Shown: positions 1 to 9,074 of the stretch, in pieces
Position numbering within the stretch: position 1 is the first letter of the stretch
Layout of the letters: each line of letters starts with the position of its first letter
Assembly (NCBI RefSeq): GCF_013385825.1
Contig: NZ_JACAPG010000006.1
Span: 372,001-436,000, forward strand
DNA: 64,000 nt
Reading direction: 5' to 3'
Origin: Pseudomonas reactans
Lineage (GTDB): Bacteria; Pseudomonadota; Gammaproteobacteria; Pseudomonadales; Pseudomonadaceae
The notes under the pieces: model-generated
The model's database searches: none
What the model was told of the DNA's origin: nothing
The model's input: the letters and a program-made list of their open reading frames with translations, nothing else
Program-made: the position numbers and the translations under genes

Positions 1-223
1 GCGGTTTCGGCGTGCGCTCACGGCGCGGTTTCGGGGCCGGTGCGGCTGCTTGTACCGGTTCAGGCGGTTTCACCGTAGGCGTCTTGGGCTGGGCGACCGG
101 CGCAGTCCGGTCGGGCTGTTGACCGTCATTGCGGCTGCCGGTAGTCGGGGCAGGAGCACTGGGAACAGGCGCGAGCGGCTCGGCCTCGCTTTTGCCGAAC
201 ATCTTCTTGAGTGCTTCGAGCAC
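1..223 (-). CDS. rhlB: ATP-dependent RNA helicase RhlB (N-terminal fragment)
   Basis: Only the first 74 codons lie in the window; the gene runs off the left edge. The proposed start is GTG at 223, giving a protein that begins VLEALKKMFGKSEAEPLAP. This is the characteristic beginning of Pseudomonas RhlB as I remember it. A low-complexity Pro/Ala/Lys-rich linker follows (residues 20-74), which in this family precedes the DEAD-box core. The helicase motifs themselves are outside the window, so the call rests on the N-terminus and on the neighbouring esterase and amino-acid transporter genes, which accompany rhlB in P. aeruginosa. RhlB is a DEAD-box helicase of RNA decay. An ATG frame overlapping the same bases on this strand gives an Arg/Ser-rich peptide and was not chosen. 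Confidence 0.75.
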   Translation of the reverse strand, partial: MLEALKKMFGKSEAEPLAPVPSAPAPTTGSRNDGQQPDRTAPVAQPKTPTVKPPEPVQAAAPAPKPRRERTPKP

Positions 224-325
224 GGTGATCTCATTAATTGGTTAAGGAATGTACGCCGGCCAGTGTAATGCAAGAATCGGGCGCGGCGTAGTGCGTCTGT
301 CATATGGCTACATAAACGGTGGTTT

Positions 326-1012
<687 letters not shown>

Positions 1013-1116
1013 TTAAGTGCGACGGAACGGTGCGTAGCTTGTCGATCTGTTAAGAGAATGTCGCAAGGCTGAATCTTTTGCACTTGCTCATGGGCCGAAA
1101 CGGCTCAGCCAGCACT

Positions 1117-1134
1117 CTGGTACGCGCCTTGCTA
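1117..1134 (+). promoter_or_regulatory. Sigma-54 (RpoN) -24/-12 promoter for aapJ
   Basis: The 346-bp gap between the esterase and aapJ contains CTGGTACGCGCCTTGCTA. This has the GG of the -24 element and the GC of the -12 element at the required spacing, with one change from the TGGCACG-N4-TTGC consensus. It lies about 195 bp before the aapJ start. RpoN control fits a nitrogen-responsive amino-acid importer. I see no other clear element in this gap. Confidence 0.6.
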
Positions 1135-1328
1135 TGTGTAGGTCGATGTCAGAACTTTCCTGCGACGGTAACACTATCAGTGCCTGCCGCTTGTGGGAAA
1201 GAACCTGGAATTACTGCGACAACTTCATGCCGCTTGACCCTAAAAAAAGCCAACACGGGTCGATATCGCCTCATAAGGGTGCGCTGAGGTTCGAGCTCCG
1301 ACACAACAAGAGCAAACTGGAGGTTTGA

Positions 1329-2360
1329 ATGAAGGTATTGAAATCCACCCTGGCCATCGTGACTGCGGCGGCTGTACTGGGTGTCAGCGGTTTCGCCCAA
1401 GCCGGCGCCACCCTGGATGCCGTGCAGAAGAAAGGCTTTGTACAATGTGGCGTGAGTGACGGCCTGCCGGGTTTCTCGGTGCCGGATGCCAGCGGCAAGA
1501 TCCTCGGGATCGACGCTGACGTGTGTCGCGCTGTGGCCGCTGCCGTTTTCGGCGACGCGACCAAGGTCAAATTCAGCCAGTTGAATGCCAAGGAGCGTTT
1601 CACCGCGCTTCAGTCGGGCGAAGTCGACATCCTGTCCCGTAACACCACCATGACCAGCTCCCGCGACGCCGGCATGGGCCTTAAATTCCCAGGCTTCATC
1701 ACTTACTACGACGGCATCGGCTTCCTGGTAAACAACAAGCTGGGCGTGAAAAGTGCCAAGGAACTGGACGGTGCAACCATCTGCATCCAGGCCGGTACCA
1801 CCACTGAGCTGAACGTTTCCGACTACTTCCGCGGCAACAACCTGAAATACACCCCGATCACCTTCGACACCTCCGACGAAAGCGCCAAGTCGCTGGAATC
1901 CGGTCGTTGCGACGTACTGACTTCCGACAAGTCCCAACTGTTCGCCCAGCGCAGCAAGCTGGCCGCGCCGAAAGACTACGTGGTTCTGCCGGAAACCATT
2001 TCCAAAGAACCGTTGGGCCCGGTCGTGCGTAACGGCGACGACGAGTGGCTGGCCATCGTGCGCTGGGTTGGCTACGCCATGCTCAACGCTGAAGAAGCCG
2101 GTATCACTTCGAAAAACGTTGAAGCTGAAGCCAAGTCCACCAAGAACCCGGACGTTGCGCGTCTGCTCGGTGCTGACGGCGAATACGGCAAAGACCTGAA
2201 AGTGAAGAAAGACTGGGTTGTACAGATCGTCAAGCAAGTCGGTAACTACGGTGAAGTGTTCGAGCGCAACCTGGGCAAGAGCACCCCGCTGGAAATCGAC
2301 CGTGGCCTGAACGCGCTGTGGAACAACGGCGGCATTCAATACGCACCCCCTGTGCGCTGA
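1329..2360 (+). CDS. aapJ: General L-amino acid ABC transporter, periplasmic binding protein AapJ
   Basis: This 343-residue protein captures amino acids in the periplasm and delivers them to AapQM. The Sec signal peptide is residues 1-25 with a likely cut after GFAQA. The mature protein starts ATLDAVQKKGFVQCGVSDGL, a beginning typical of family-3 solute-binding proteins of the AapJ/BztA class. The strong ribosome site GGAGG ends about 7 bases before the ATG. It is the first gene of a four-gene operon in the usual order J-Q-M-P, and 72 bp separate it from aapQ. An RpoN-type promoter precedes it. In rhizobia and pseudomonads the system has broad specificity for acidic, polar and aliphatic amino acids. 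Confidence 0.95.
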   Translation: MKVLKSTLAIVTAAAVLGVSGFAQAGATLDAVQKKGFVQCGVSDGLPGFSVPDASGKILGIDADVCRAVAAAVFGDATKVKFSQLNAKERFTALQSGEVDILSRNTTMTSSRDAGMGLKFPGFITYYDGIGFLVNNKLGVKSAKELDGATICIQAGTTTELNVSDYFRGNNLKYTPITFDTSDESAKSLESGRCDVLTSDKSQLFAQRSKLAAPKDYVVLPETISKEPLGPVVRNGDDEWLAIVRWVGYAMLNAEEAGITSKNVEAEAKSTKNPDVARLLGADGEYGKDLKVKKDWVVQIVKQVGNYGEVFERNLGKSTPLEIDRGLNALWNNGGIQYAPPVR

Positions 2361-2432
2361 TCGCTGATGGTTCTGTCACCCGGTGGGCCAACCGCCGGGT
2401 GATGTTCTGTTCCATTATTTTCGGGGCATTTC

Positions 2433-3614
2433 ATGCAAAAACAAATCGGCGCACCCAAGCAGAAGCTCAGCTTCAGCGATCCCAAAGTGCGTGCGTGGCT
2501 CTTCCAGATCATCACGATTGTGGCGGTGGTCTCGCTGGGCTGGTACCTCTTCAATAACACCCAGACCAACCTTCAACACCGGGGCATTACCTCGGGTTTC
2601 GACTTTCTTGAACGCAGTGCCGGTTTCGGCATCGCGCAGCATTTGATCGACTACACCGAATCGGACAGCTATGCCCGGGTCTTTGTAATCGGTTTGCTCA
2701 ACACCTTGCTGGTGACCTTCATTGGCGTGATCCTGGCGACGCTGCTCGGGTTCGTCATCGGCGTGGCGCGGCTGTCGCCGAACTGGATGATCAACAAGCT
2801 GGCGACCGTGTACGTGGAAGTGTTCCGCAACATCCCGCCGCTGCTGCAAATCCTGTTCTGGTACTTCGCGGTGTTCCTGACCATGCCGGGGCCGCGTAAC
2901 AGTCATAACTTCGGCGATACCTTCTTTGTCAGCAGCCGTGGCCTGAACATGCCGGCAGCGATTGCCGCCGACGGTTTCTGGCCGTTTGTGGTCAGCATCG
3001 TGGTCGCGATCGTGGCAATCGTGCTGATGGCACGTTGGGCCAACAAGCGCTTTGAAGCGACTGGCGTACCGTTCCACAAATTCTGGGCCGGCCTGGCGCT
3101 GTTCATCGTGATCCCGGCGCTGTGCGCCTTGATCTTCGGTGCACCGCTGCATTGGGAAATGCCGAAGTTGCAGGGCTTCAACTTTGTCGGAGGTTGGGTA
3201 CTGATCCCTGAACTGCTGGCGCTGACCCTGGCACTGACCGTCTACACGGCCGCGTTTATCGCCGAGATCGTGCGGTCGGGCATCAAGTCCGTCAGCCACG
3301 GCCAGACCGAAGCCGCGCGCTCCCTGGGCCTGCGCCCGGGGCCGACGCTGCGCAAGGTCATCATCCCGCAGGCCCTGCGGGTGATCATCCCGCCGCTGAC
3401 CAGCCAATACCTGAACCTGGCGAAAAACTCGTCACTCGCTGCCGGTATTGGTTACCCGGAAATGGTTTCGCTGTTTGCCGGCACGGTGCTCAACCAGACC
3501 GGCCAGGCCATCGAAGTGATTGCGATCACCATGAGCGTGTACCTGGCGATCAGCATCAGCATTTCCCTGCTGATGAACTGGTACAACAAGCGCATTGCGC
3601 TGATCGAGCGGTGA
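2433..3614 (+). CDS. aapQ: General L-amino acid ABC transporter permease AapQ
   Basis: This 393-residue inner-membrane permease is of the HisMQ class. One transmembrane segment lies near residues 25-47, and several hydrophobic segments follow residue 90. The coupling EAA-type loop (QTEAARSLGLRPGPTLRKV) lies near residues 290-308 and contacts the AapP ATPase. The protein is longer than ordinary HisQ permeases because of a large insertion between the first helices, as is usual for AapQ. It is preceded by aapJ and followed after 10 bp by aapM. It forms a heterodimer with AapM. Confidence 0.95.
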   Translation: MQKQIGAPKQKLSFSDPKVRAWLFQIITIVAVVSLGWYLFNNTQTNLQHRGITSGFDFLERSAGFGIAQHLIDYTESDSYARVFVIGLLNTLLVTFIGVILATLLGFVIGVARLSPNWMINKLATVYVEVFRNIPPLLQILFWYFAVFLTMPGPRNSHNFGDTFFVSSRGLNMPAAIAADGFWPFVVSIVVAIVAIVLMARWANKRFEATGVPFHKFWAGLALFIVIPALCALIFGAPLHWEMPKLQGFNFVGGWVLIPELLALTLALTVYTAAFIAEIVRSGIKSVSHGQTEAARSLGLRPGPTLRKVIIPQALRVIIPPLTSQYLNLAKNSSLAAGIGYPEMVSLFAGTVLNQTGQAIEVIAITMSVYLAISISISLLMNWYNKRIALIER

Positions 3615-3624
3615 GGAAACGCCC

Positions 3625-4722
3625 ATGAGTTCACATACTTTCAAACCGGATATGCCGCCGCCGAACAAAGTGTTCGGGCCGATGGCCTGGATGCGCGCCA
3701 ACCTGTTTTCCAGCTGGCTCAACACGCTGCTGACACTGCTGGCGTTCTACCTGATCTACCTGGTGGTACCGCCGATCCTGAGCTGGGCGATCATCGACGC
3801 CAACTGGGTTGGTACTACACGCGCTGATTGCACCAAGGAAGGCGCCTGCTGGGTGTTTATCCAACAGCGCTTCGGGCAGTTCATGTATGGCTACTACCCT
3901 GGCGACCTGCGCTGGCGCGTGGACCTCACCGTATGGCTGGCCATCGTTGGCGTGGCGCCGTTGTTCATCTCGCGCTTCCAGCGCAAGGCGGTCTACGGCC
4001 TGAGCTTCCTGGTGCTGTACCCGATCATCGCGTTCTTCCTGCTGCACGGCGGGGCCTTTGGCCTGACCAATGTGGCAACCAGCCAATGGGGCGGCCTGAT
4101 GCTGACCCTAGTGATCGCCACCGTCGGCATCGCCGGCGCCTTGCCGCTGGGCATCATGCTGGCGCTGGGGCGGCGCTCGAACATGCCGGCGATTCGAGTG
4201 GTCTGCGTGACCTTCATCGAATTCTGGCGCGGCGTGCCGTTGATCACCGTGTTGTTCATGTCCTCGGTGATGCTGCCGTTGTTCCTGCCCGAAGGCATGG
4301 GCATCGACAAACTGCTGCGGGCGTTGATCGGCGTGATCCTGTTCCAGTCGGCTTATGTGGCTGAAGTGGTGCGCGGTGGCTTGCAGGCGATTCCCAAGGG
4401 CCAGTACGAAGCCGCTGCTGCGATGGGCCTGGGCTACTGGCGTTCGATGGGCCTGGTGATCCTGCCGCAAGCCCTGAAGATGGTGATCCCCGGCATCGTC
4501 AACACGTTCATTGCGCTGTTCAAGGACACCAGCCTGGTGATCATCATCGGCCTGTTCGACCTGCTCAACAGCGTCAAGCAGGCCGCCGCCGACCCTAAAT
4601 GGTTGGGCATGGCCACCGAAGGCTATGTGTTCGCGGCCCTGGTGTTCTGGATTTTCTGTTTTGGTATGTCGCGCTATTCCATTCATTTGGAACACAAGCT
4701 CGACACAGGCCACAAGCGTTAG
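3625..4722 (+). CDS. aapM: General L-amino acid ABC transporter permease AapM
   Basis: This 365-residue membrane permease is the partner of AapQ. The N-terminal hydrophobic region includes a periplasmic loop with two Cys ([14 protein letters not shown], near residues 68-81). The core permease domain begins near residue 150, and the EAA loop ([19 protein letters not shown]) is near residues 260-280. Length and layout match AapM/BztC proteins. The ATG is preceded by GAGGAAA. The gene ends 11 bp before aapP, so the four genes are probably one transcript. Confidence 0.95.
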   Translation: MSSHTFKPDMPPPNKVFGPMAWMRANLFSSWLNTLLTLLAFYLIYLVVPPILSWAIIDANWVGTTRADCTKEGACWVFIQQRFGQFMYGYYPGDLRWRVDLTVWLAIVGVAPLFISRFQRKAVYGLSFLVLYPIIAFFLLHGGAFGLTNVATSQWGGLMLTLVIATVGIAGALPLGIMLALGRRSNMPAIRVVCVTFIEFWRGVPLITVLFMSSVMLPLFLPEGMGIDKLLRALIGVILFQSAYVAEVVRGGLQAIPKGQYEAAAAMGLGYWRSMGLVILPQALKMVIPGIVNTFIALFKDTSLVIIIGLFDLLNSVKQAAADPKWLGMATEGYVFAALVFWIFCFGMSRYSIHLEHKLDTGHKR

Positions 4723-4733
4723 GAGTTGTTGTT

Positions 4734-5498
4734 ATGAGCGAAGCGATCAAACAGCCTGTGAGCCCTGAAGGCATTATCCAGATGCAGGGCGTCAACAAGT
4801 GGTACGGCCAGTTCCACGTGTTGAAAGACATCAACCTCAACGTCAAGCAGGGCGAGCGAATCGTGCTGTGTGGCCCGTCGGGTTCGGGCAAGTCCACCAC
4901 CATCCGCTGCCTCAATCGCCTGGAAGAACACCAGCAGGGCCGCATCGTGGTGGATGGCGTGGAACTGACCAACGACCTCAAGCAGATCGAGGCGATCCGC
5001 CGTGAAGTCGGCATGGTGTTCCAGCACTTCAACCTGTTCCCGCACCTGACTATCCTGCAGAACTGCACGTTGGCGCCGATGTGGGTACGCAAGATGCCCA
5101 AGCGCAAGGCCGAGGAAATTGCCATGCATTACCTTGAGCGCGTGCGCATTCCGGAGCAGGCCCACAAGTTTCCGGGGCAACTGTCCGGCGGCCAACAACA
5201 GCGTGTGGCGATTGCCCGTGCCTTGTGCATGAAGCCGAAAATCATGCTGTTCGACGAACCAACCTCGGCACTCGATCCAGAAATGGTGAAGGAAGTACTG
5301 GACACCATGATTGGCCTGGCCGAAGACGGCATGACCATGTTGTGCGTGACCCACGAAATGGGCTTTGCGCGCACCGTGGCCAACCGCGTGATCTTCATGG
5401 ACAAGGGCGAGATCGTGGAACAGGCGGCGCCGAATGACTTCTTCGACAACCCGCAGAATGACCGGACCAAGTTGTTCTTGAGCCAGATTTTGCATTGA
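4734..5498 (+). CDS. aapP: General L-amino acid ABC transporter ATP-binding protein AapP
   Basis: This 254-residue cytosolic ATPase powers the AapQM channel. Walker A is GPSGSGKST (near residue 47), the ABC signature is LSGGQQQR (near 148), and Walker B with its catalytic Glu is [13 protein letters not shown] (near 168). A switch His follows in CVTHEMGF. The reading frame stays open upstream into aapM, but the ATG at 4734 follows AGGAGTTGTTGTT and gives the family's usual length. It ends the operon and is followed by a strong terminator. Confidence 0.96.
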   Translation: MSEAIKQPVSPEGIIQMQGVNKWYGQFHVLKDINLNVKQGERIVLCGPSGSGKSTTIRCLNRLEEHQQGRIVVDGVELTNDLKQIEAIRREVGMVFQHFNLFPHLTILQNCTLAPMWVRKMPKRKAEEIAMHYLERVRIPEQAHKFPGQLSGGQQQRVAIARALCMKPKIMLFDEPTSALDPEMVKEVLDTMIGLAEDGMTMLCVTHEMGFARTVANRVIFMDKGEIVEQAAPNDFFDNPQNDRTKLFLSQILH

Positions 5499-5513
5499 TC
5501 GAAGGTTGAATGA

Positions 5514-5545
5514 ATAAACCCGGCCTGGTGCCGGGTTTATTTTTG
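5514..5545 (+). terminator. Rho-independent terminator of aapJQMP
   Basis: The arms ATAAACCCGGC and GCCGGGTTTAT are perfectly complementary over 11 bp with a 5-base loop, and a T-rich tail follows. The hairpin lies 15 bp after the aapP stop codon. It also lies just beyond the 3' end of the convergent mqsA gene and could stop both transcripts. Confidence 0.9.
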
Positions 5546-5559
5546 CCTGCTGGTTTTTG

Positions 5560-6048
5560 TCAGGAGGCCTGTGCTGCGAGCGGTTGCGCATCTTTTGCGA
5601 TGAGCAGTCTGTTCAAGTCTTCCCCGACATTGAGGGCCTCTACCTCTGCCAGCAAGTGGGGGTGTTTATCCAGTAGGCGCATCAATGTGAGCAACGGTTC
5701 CGGCGGAAAAATCTCAGCCCGTTCGTAGCGAGAGAATGCATTGTGCCCGCGCACGGTGAAGAGCCTCACGGCGTCTTTCTGGGTCAAATGCAGCTTGCGG
5801 CGGATTCGCTTCATCTCGGCGGCGATGATTTTGCGCGCGTCGATCAACAGCAAATCTGAGGCCTTGCAGTAACGCTCTGCACTGTCGTCGTCGTGATCGA
5901 ATTCGACTTCATGGCAGACCTCGCATTCCCAGCCTGCGATGTCAGGAATATCCCGGATCATTCCCCGTGTGTTGATCGTGAAGGTGCGACCTTCGAAATG
6001 CTGCATTGCGTCATGGGTTCCGCAGCTCATGCATTGCTGGGTTCTCAT
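5560..6048 (-). CDS. mqsA: MqsA-type antitoxin (zinc ribbon plus helix-turn-helix)
   Basis: This 162-residue antitoxin neutralises MqsR and represses its own operon. The N-terminal zinc-binding domain has CMSCG at residues 6-10 and CEVCH near 43-47, matching the four-Cys site of MqsA. The C-terminal half (about 75-135) is an Xre-type helix-turn-helix (LTQKDAVRLFTVRGHNAFSRY), which binds DNA. The ATG at 6048 overlaps the last four bases of mqsR, so the two are translationally coupled. The order is toxin first, as in E. coli mqsRA. It is slightly longer than the E. coli protein (131 residues) because of a C-terminal extension. Confidence 0.88.
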   Translation of the reverse strand: MRTQQCMSCGTHDAMQHFEGRTFTINTRGMIRDIPDIAGWECEVCHEVEFDHDDDSAERYCKASDLLLIDARKIIAAEMKRIRRKLHLTQKDAVRLFTVRGHNAFSRYERAEIFPPEPLLTLMRLLDKHPHLLAEVEALNVGEDLNRLLIAKDAQPLAAQAS

Positions 6049-6356
6049 AGGGTTTTCTCCTTGAAGGAGATTACGGGAGGACCACCGCCTGGGCGGTAAG
6101 TGACCTTGATGTAAATCTCCGTGCCGTAAATCTTGATCAGGTAGACGTCCTGCCATACCCGATGGTCTGCATAGGTCGTCATTGATTTGTACAACATTCG
6201 GTGCTCAAGGGCGCAGACCACGTGTTGCATCTGGCCAGGGCTCAGCTCCATTTTTCGGGCGTCTTGCCGGGCGTTGGCGGTGAATGCCGTATAACCCAAC
6301 CGAACGACCTCTTTTTTCACCAGCGCCAAATCGTAGTGAGGTGTGTACTTTTCCAT
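6045..6356 (-). CDS. mqsR: MqsR-type mRNA interferase toxin
   Basis: This 103-residue RelE-fold ribonuclease of a type II toxin-antitoxin system cleaves mRNA (GCU/GCA sites in E. coli). The conserved core YKSMTTYADHRVWQDVY (residues 56-72) supplies K57 and Q69, and Y82 follows in EIYIK. These correspond to the catalytic K56, Q68 and Y81 of E. coli MqsR. The C-terminal SFKEK motif is also present. The length matches the family and nothing suggests inactivation. It is the first gene of the pair, directly behind a perfect palindrome. Confidence 0.9.
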   Translation of the reverse strand: MEKYTPHYDLALVKKEVVRLGYTAFTANARQDARKMELSPGQMQHVVCALEHRMLYKSMTTYADHRVWQDVYLIKIYGTEIYIKVTYRPGGGPPVISFKEKTL

Positions 6357-6374
6357 AAGACACCTGAGTCCAAT

Positions 6375-6395
6375 AATTACCCTCAGAGGGTAATT
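6375..6395. promoter_or_regulatory. Palindromic operator of mqsRA
   Basis: The arms AATTACCCTC and GAGGGTAATT flank a single A and pair perfectly over 10 bp. The site lies 18 bp upstream of the mqsR start, where MqsA would be expected to bind and repress. E. coli MqsA also binds palindromes with AACCT/AGGTT-like half-sites; the match here is by layout, not identity. The divergent GntR gene starts 120 bp away and could also be affected. Confidence 0.65.
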
Positions 6396-6515
6396 TTACC
6401 AATCGAAAATACTGCTCCTTTTCCTGCCTAAGAACCCTAGTGCGTTGCCTTTGTAGGCAACTCCGAATAGGCTGTAGGAAAATTCATCCTATGATTGGAC
6501 GAAAGTGCAAATCCC

Positions 6516-7175
6516 ATGACAGACATCGCCCCCCTGATCAAACGCTCCCTGGTGGACCAGGCCCTGGAGCAAATGCGCCTGCGCATCAGCCAAGGTGTGT
6601 GGGCCATTGGCGAGCGCCTGCCCACCGAGCCGGAGTTGTCCGCAGAACTGGGTATCAGCCGCAATACCGTGCGCGAGGCCATGCGTGTGTTGGCGTTTTC
6701 CGGCTTGATCGAGATCCGCCAGGGCGACGGCAGCTACTTGCGTTCGATGACCGACCCGCTGGGCACGATGCGGGCGTTGTCCCATTGCACGCTAGAGCAG
6801 GCGCAGGAAACGCGGCAGATCCTGGAGGTGGAGGCGATCAGCCTGGCAGCCTTGCGCCGCACCGACGAAGACTTGAAAAAACTGCGTGAAGCCCTCGACG
6901 CCAGTGCCGCGCTTTACCACGGCGACCTGGAGGCCTATATCAGCGCCGACCTGGTGTTCCACAAACACTTGGTGGATGCGGCGCACAATCCGGCGCTGAG
7001 TGAGCTGTATCAGTATTTCTCCGCCATTGTCGGCGCCCAGTTGCGCCAGACCCTGAATATCTCGCCTCGTCGCCAGGCGGTGTTCGACCTGCATATCGCG
7101 TTGCTCGATGCCGTGGAGCATCAAGACCCGGAACGCGCCAAATCCCTCTGCCGGCAGTTGATCAATGAACCCTGA
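6516..7175 (+). CDS. GntR-family transcriptional regulator, FCD subfamily
   Basis: This 219-residue regulator has an N-terminal winged helix-turn-helix (residues 10-75, with LPTEPELSAELGISRNTVRE typical of GntR). Its C-terminal FCD effector domain (about 95-215) is all-helical, with metal-ligand-like Asp/His residues (DLVFHKHLVDAA near 150 and a His near 195). The ATG at 6516 gives the standard N-terminus, and the upstream in-frame codons are not needed. Its last 10 bases overlap the start of the following permease, so the two are co-expressed and it probably controls that permease. The effector is unknown. Confidence 0.88.
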   Translation: MTDIAPLIKRSLVDQALEQMRLRISQGVWAIGERLPTEPELSAELGISRNTVREAMRVLAFSGLIEIRQGDGSYLRSMTDPLGTMRALSHCTLEQAQETRQILEVEAISLAALRRTDEDLKKLREALDASAALYHGDLEAYISADLVFHKHLVDAAHNPALSELYQYFSAIVGAQLRQTLNISPRRQAVFDLHIALLDAVEHQDPERAKSLCRQLINEP

Positions 7176-8418
7176 AACGAAACTCGATGAACTGTTGATC
7201 GACGCCGAAGCCGACGACGAGGTGGTGCAACACGCCCCTCCGGTGGTCAGCCGCCCCTGGCTGTTGCTGTTCGGGCTGGTGCTGGTGGCACTGAACCTGC
7301 GCCCCGCGCTGTCGAGCTTGTCGCCGTTGCTCAATGACGTGTCGACCAGCCTGGGCCTGTCCGCCGCCAAAGCTGGCCTGCTGACCACCTTGCCGGTGTT
7401 GTGTCTGGGGTTGTTCGCCCCCCTGGCACCGATACTTGCGCGACGCTTTGGTGCGGAGCGCGTCGTGCTGGGGATTCTGCTGACACTGGCCGCCGGCATC
7501 CTCCTGCGCAGCTCATTCGGTGAAGTCGGGCTGTTTGCCGGCAGCCTGATTGCGGGTGCAAGCATCGGCATCATTGGCGTGCTGCTGCCGGGTATCGTCA
7601 AGCGTGACTTCGCCAAGCAGGCCGGCACCATGACGGGCGTCTACACCATGGCGTTGTGCCTGGGGGCAGCGTTGGCGGCAGGGGCCACGGTGCCGCTCAG
7701 CCATTATTTTGGTGACAGTTGGAACATCGGTCTGGGCTTCTGGATTGCGCCAGCACTGCTGGCGGCGTTGTTCTGGCTGCCGCAAATCGGCCAGAAACAC
7801 GGTGCGCATCGCGTCGCTTATCGCGTGAAGGGCCTTTTGCGTGACCCGTTGGCCTGGCAGGTGACTCTGTACATGGGCCTGCAGTCGTCCCTGGCCTACA
7901 TCGTGTTTGGCTGGGTGCCGTCGATCCTGATCAGTCGTGGCCTGAGCGCCACCGAAGCCGGGTTGGCGCTGTCCGGTTCGATCATCGTGCAATTGCTCAG
8001 CGCCCTCACGGCGCCATGGTTGGCCACGCGCGGCAAGGACCAGCGACTGGCCATCGTGGTGGTGATGGTGCTGACCCTCGGCGGCCTGTTCGGTTGCCTG
8101 TATGCCCCGATCGACGGGTTATGGGGCTGGGCAATCCTCCTGGGCCTGGGGCAGGGTGGTACCTTCAGCCTGGCGCTGACCTTGATCGTGCTGCGCTCGC
8201 GTGACGCTCACGTGGCGGCCAACCTGTCGAGCATGGCCCAGGGCATCGGTTATACCCTGGCGTCCCTCGGTCCGTTGGCGGTGGGTTTGATCCACGACTG
8301 GACCGGCGGCTGGGCTGCCACGGGCTGGGTGTTCGCCGTGATCGGCCTGGGTGCGATCGTTGCGGGCCTCGGTGCCGGGCGGGCGAAATACGTCGGCGTC
8401 AGCAGCGAGAGAGTCTAG
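7165..8418 (+). CDS. MFS transporter, CynX/NimT family
   Basis: This 417-residue inner-membrane permease has about 12 hydrophobic segments. After a 30-residue acidic cytosolic start comes LVLVALNLRPALSSLSPLL, a signature of the CynX/NimT branch of the major facilitator superfamily. CynX is linked to cyanate and NimT to 2-nitroimidazole export, so the substrate here cannot be named. Translation is coupled to the GntR regulator by overlap. The stop codon shares the bases CTAG with the stop of the convergent DUF1120 gene. Confidence 0.88.
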   Translation: MNPETKLDELLIDAEADDEVVQHAPPVVSRPWLLLFGLVLVALNLRPALSSLSPLLNDVSTSLGLSAAKAGLLTTLPVLCLGLFAPLAPILARRFGAERVVLGILLTLAAGILLRSSFGEVGLFAGSLIAGASIGIIGVLLPGIVKRDFAKQAGTMTGVYTMALCLGAALAAGATVPLSHYFGDSWNIGLGFWIAPALLAALFWLPQIGQKHGAHRVAYRVKGLLRDPLAWQVTLYMGLQSSLAYIVFGWVPSILISRGLSATEAGLALSGSIIVQLLSALTAPWLATRGKDQRLAIVVVMVLTLGGLFGCLYAPIDGLWGWAILLGLGQGGTFSLALTLIVLRSRDAHVAANLSSMAQGIGYTLASLGPLAVGLIHDWTGGWAATGWVFAVIGLGAIVAGLGAGRAKYVGVSSERV

Positions 8419-9056
8419 AGATACAGCACCTCCAGGGTTGCCGAACCGTCCATCACGATGTCGGTGCTCAGGTCCAGGTTCTGCTTGGCGTTGATCACCA
8501 CTTCAAGGGTCAGGGTGCTGGTGAGGTTCTGGATCGCTGCCGGCCCGGCGGTACTGCCTTGCGTATCGGTAAAACCAAGCAAGCTTCGAGCGCCGATATC
8601 GATGGGGTTCAGGTTGGCCATGCGCCAAGCGAGGCCGCCAGTGGTGGATTCAGTGCCATAGACCGGCGCCCAGCTATCGGCCGCGGTCTGCTTGGGGTCG
8701 AAGCTCAACGAATACACGCCGATCTTGTTGCCGCTGTTATCGAGCCCCAGTCCGTAGTAAATCTCGCTGTTGACGTGAGCCGTGCCGTCGCGGTTATCGC
8801 GCATGCGCAACGCATAGTGCGCTGGGCCGTTGCAGGTGAGCGTCAAGTTCAACGACTTACGTGGCAGGCGCGTGCCGGTGGTGAGGTTGAGGTCTTGCTG
8901 GGAAATTTTGCCGAACTCGACCCTGCCGTTGCCCGACAGGATCGGTGTGCAGGAGGCGGGTGTAATCAGGCCTTTGACGCTCAGGTCGACCGTAGACGCC
9001 GCGTTGGCCAGGGGGCTGAGAAAAACAGCCAGGAGGGTCAGGTATCGATACATCAT
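8415..9056 (-). CDS. DUF1120 pilin-like protein, last gene of the chaperone-usher operon
   Basis: This 213-residue secreted protein has a signal peptide at residues 1-19 (cut after ANA). The mature N-terminus STVDLSVKGLITPASCTP is an alternating hydrophobic strand followed by Cys, as in pilin donor strands. A second Cys in LTLTCNGP can form the usual pilin disulfide. The C-terminus MDGSATLEVLYL ends in an alternating strand with a penultimate Tyr, the chaperone-binding signature of fimbrial subunits. It lies 18 bp after the two-domain DUF1120 gene and is probably a subunit of the same fibre. The family name is a placeholder; the subunit role is my inference. Confidence 0.85.
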   Translation of the reverse strand: MMYRYLTLLAVFLSPLANAASTVDLSVKGLITPASCTPILSGNGRVEFGKISQQDLNLTTGTRLPRKSLNLTLTCNGPAHYALRMRDNRDGTAHVNSEIYYGLGLDNSGNKIGVYSLSFDPKQTAADSWAPVYGTESTTGGLAWRMANLNPIDIGARSLLGFTDTQGSTAGPAAIQNLTSTLTLEVVINAKQNLDLSTDIVMDGSATLEVLYL

Positions 9057-9074
9057 GGGGGTCTCCGATTTCGC

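Noticed and set aside
1149..2339. A 396-codon open frame on the minus strand
   Set aside because: It is the antisense of aapJ; the plus-strand gene has a signal peptide, ribosome site and known family.
8415..8418. CTAG at the meeting point of two stop codons as a regulatory palindrome
   Set aside because: Convergent genes sharing CTAG as reciprocal TAG stops is a simple consequence of tight packing.
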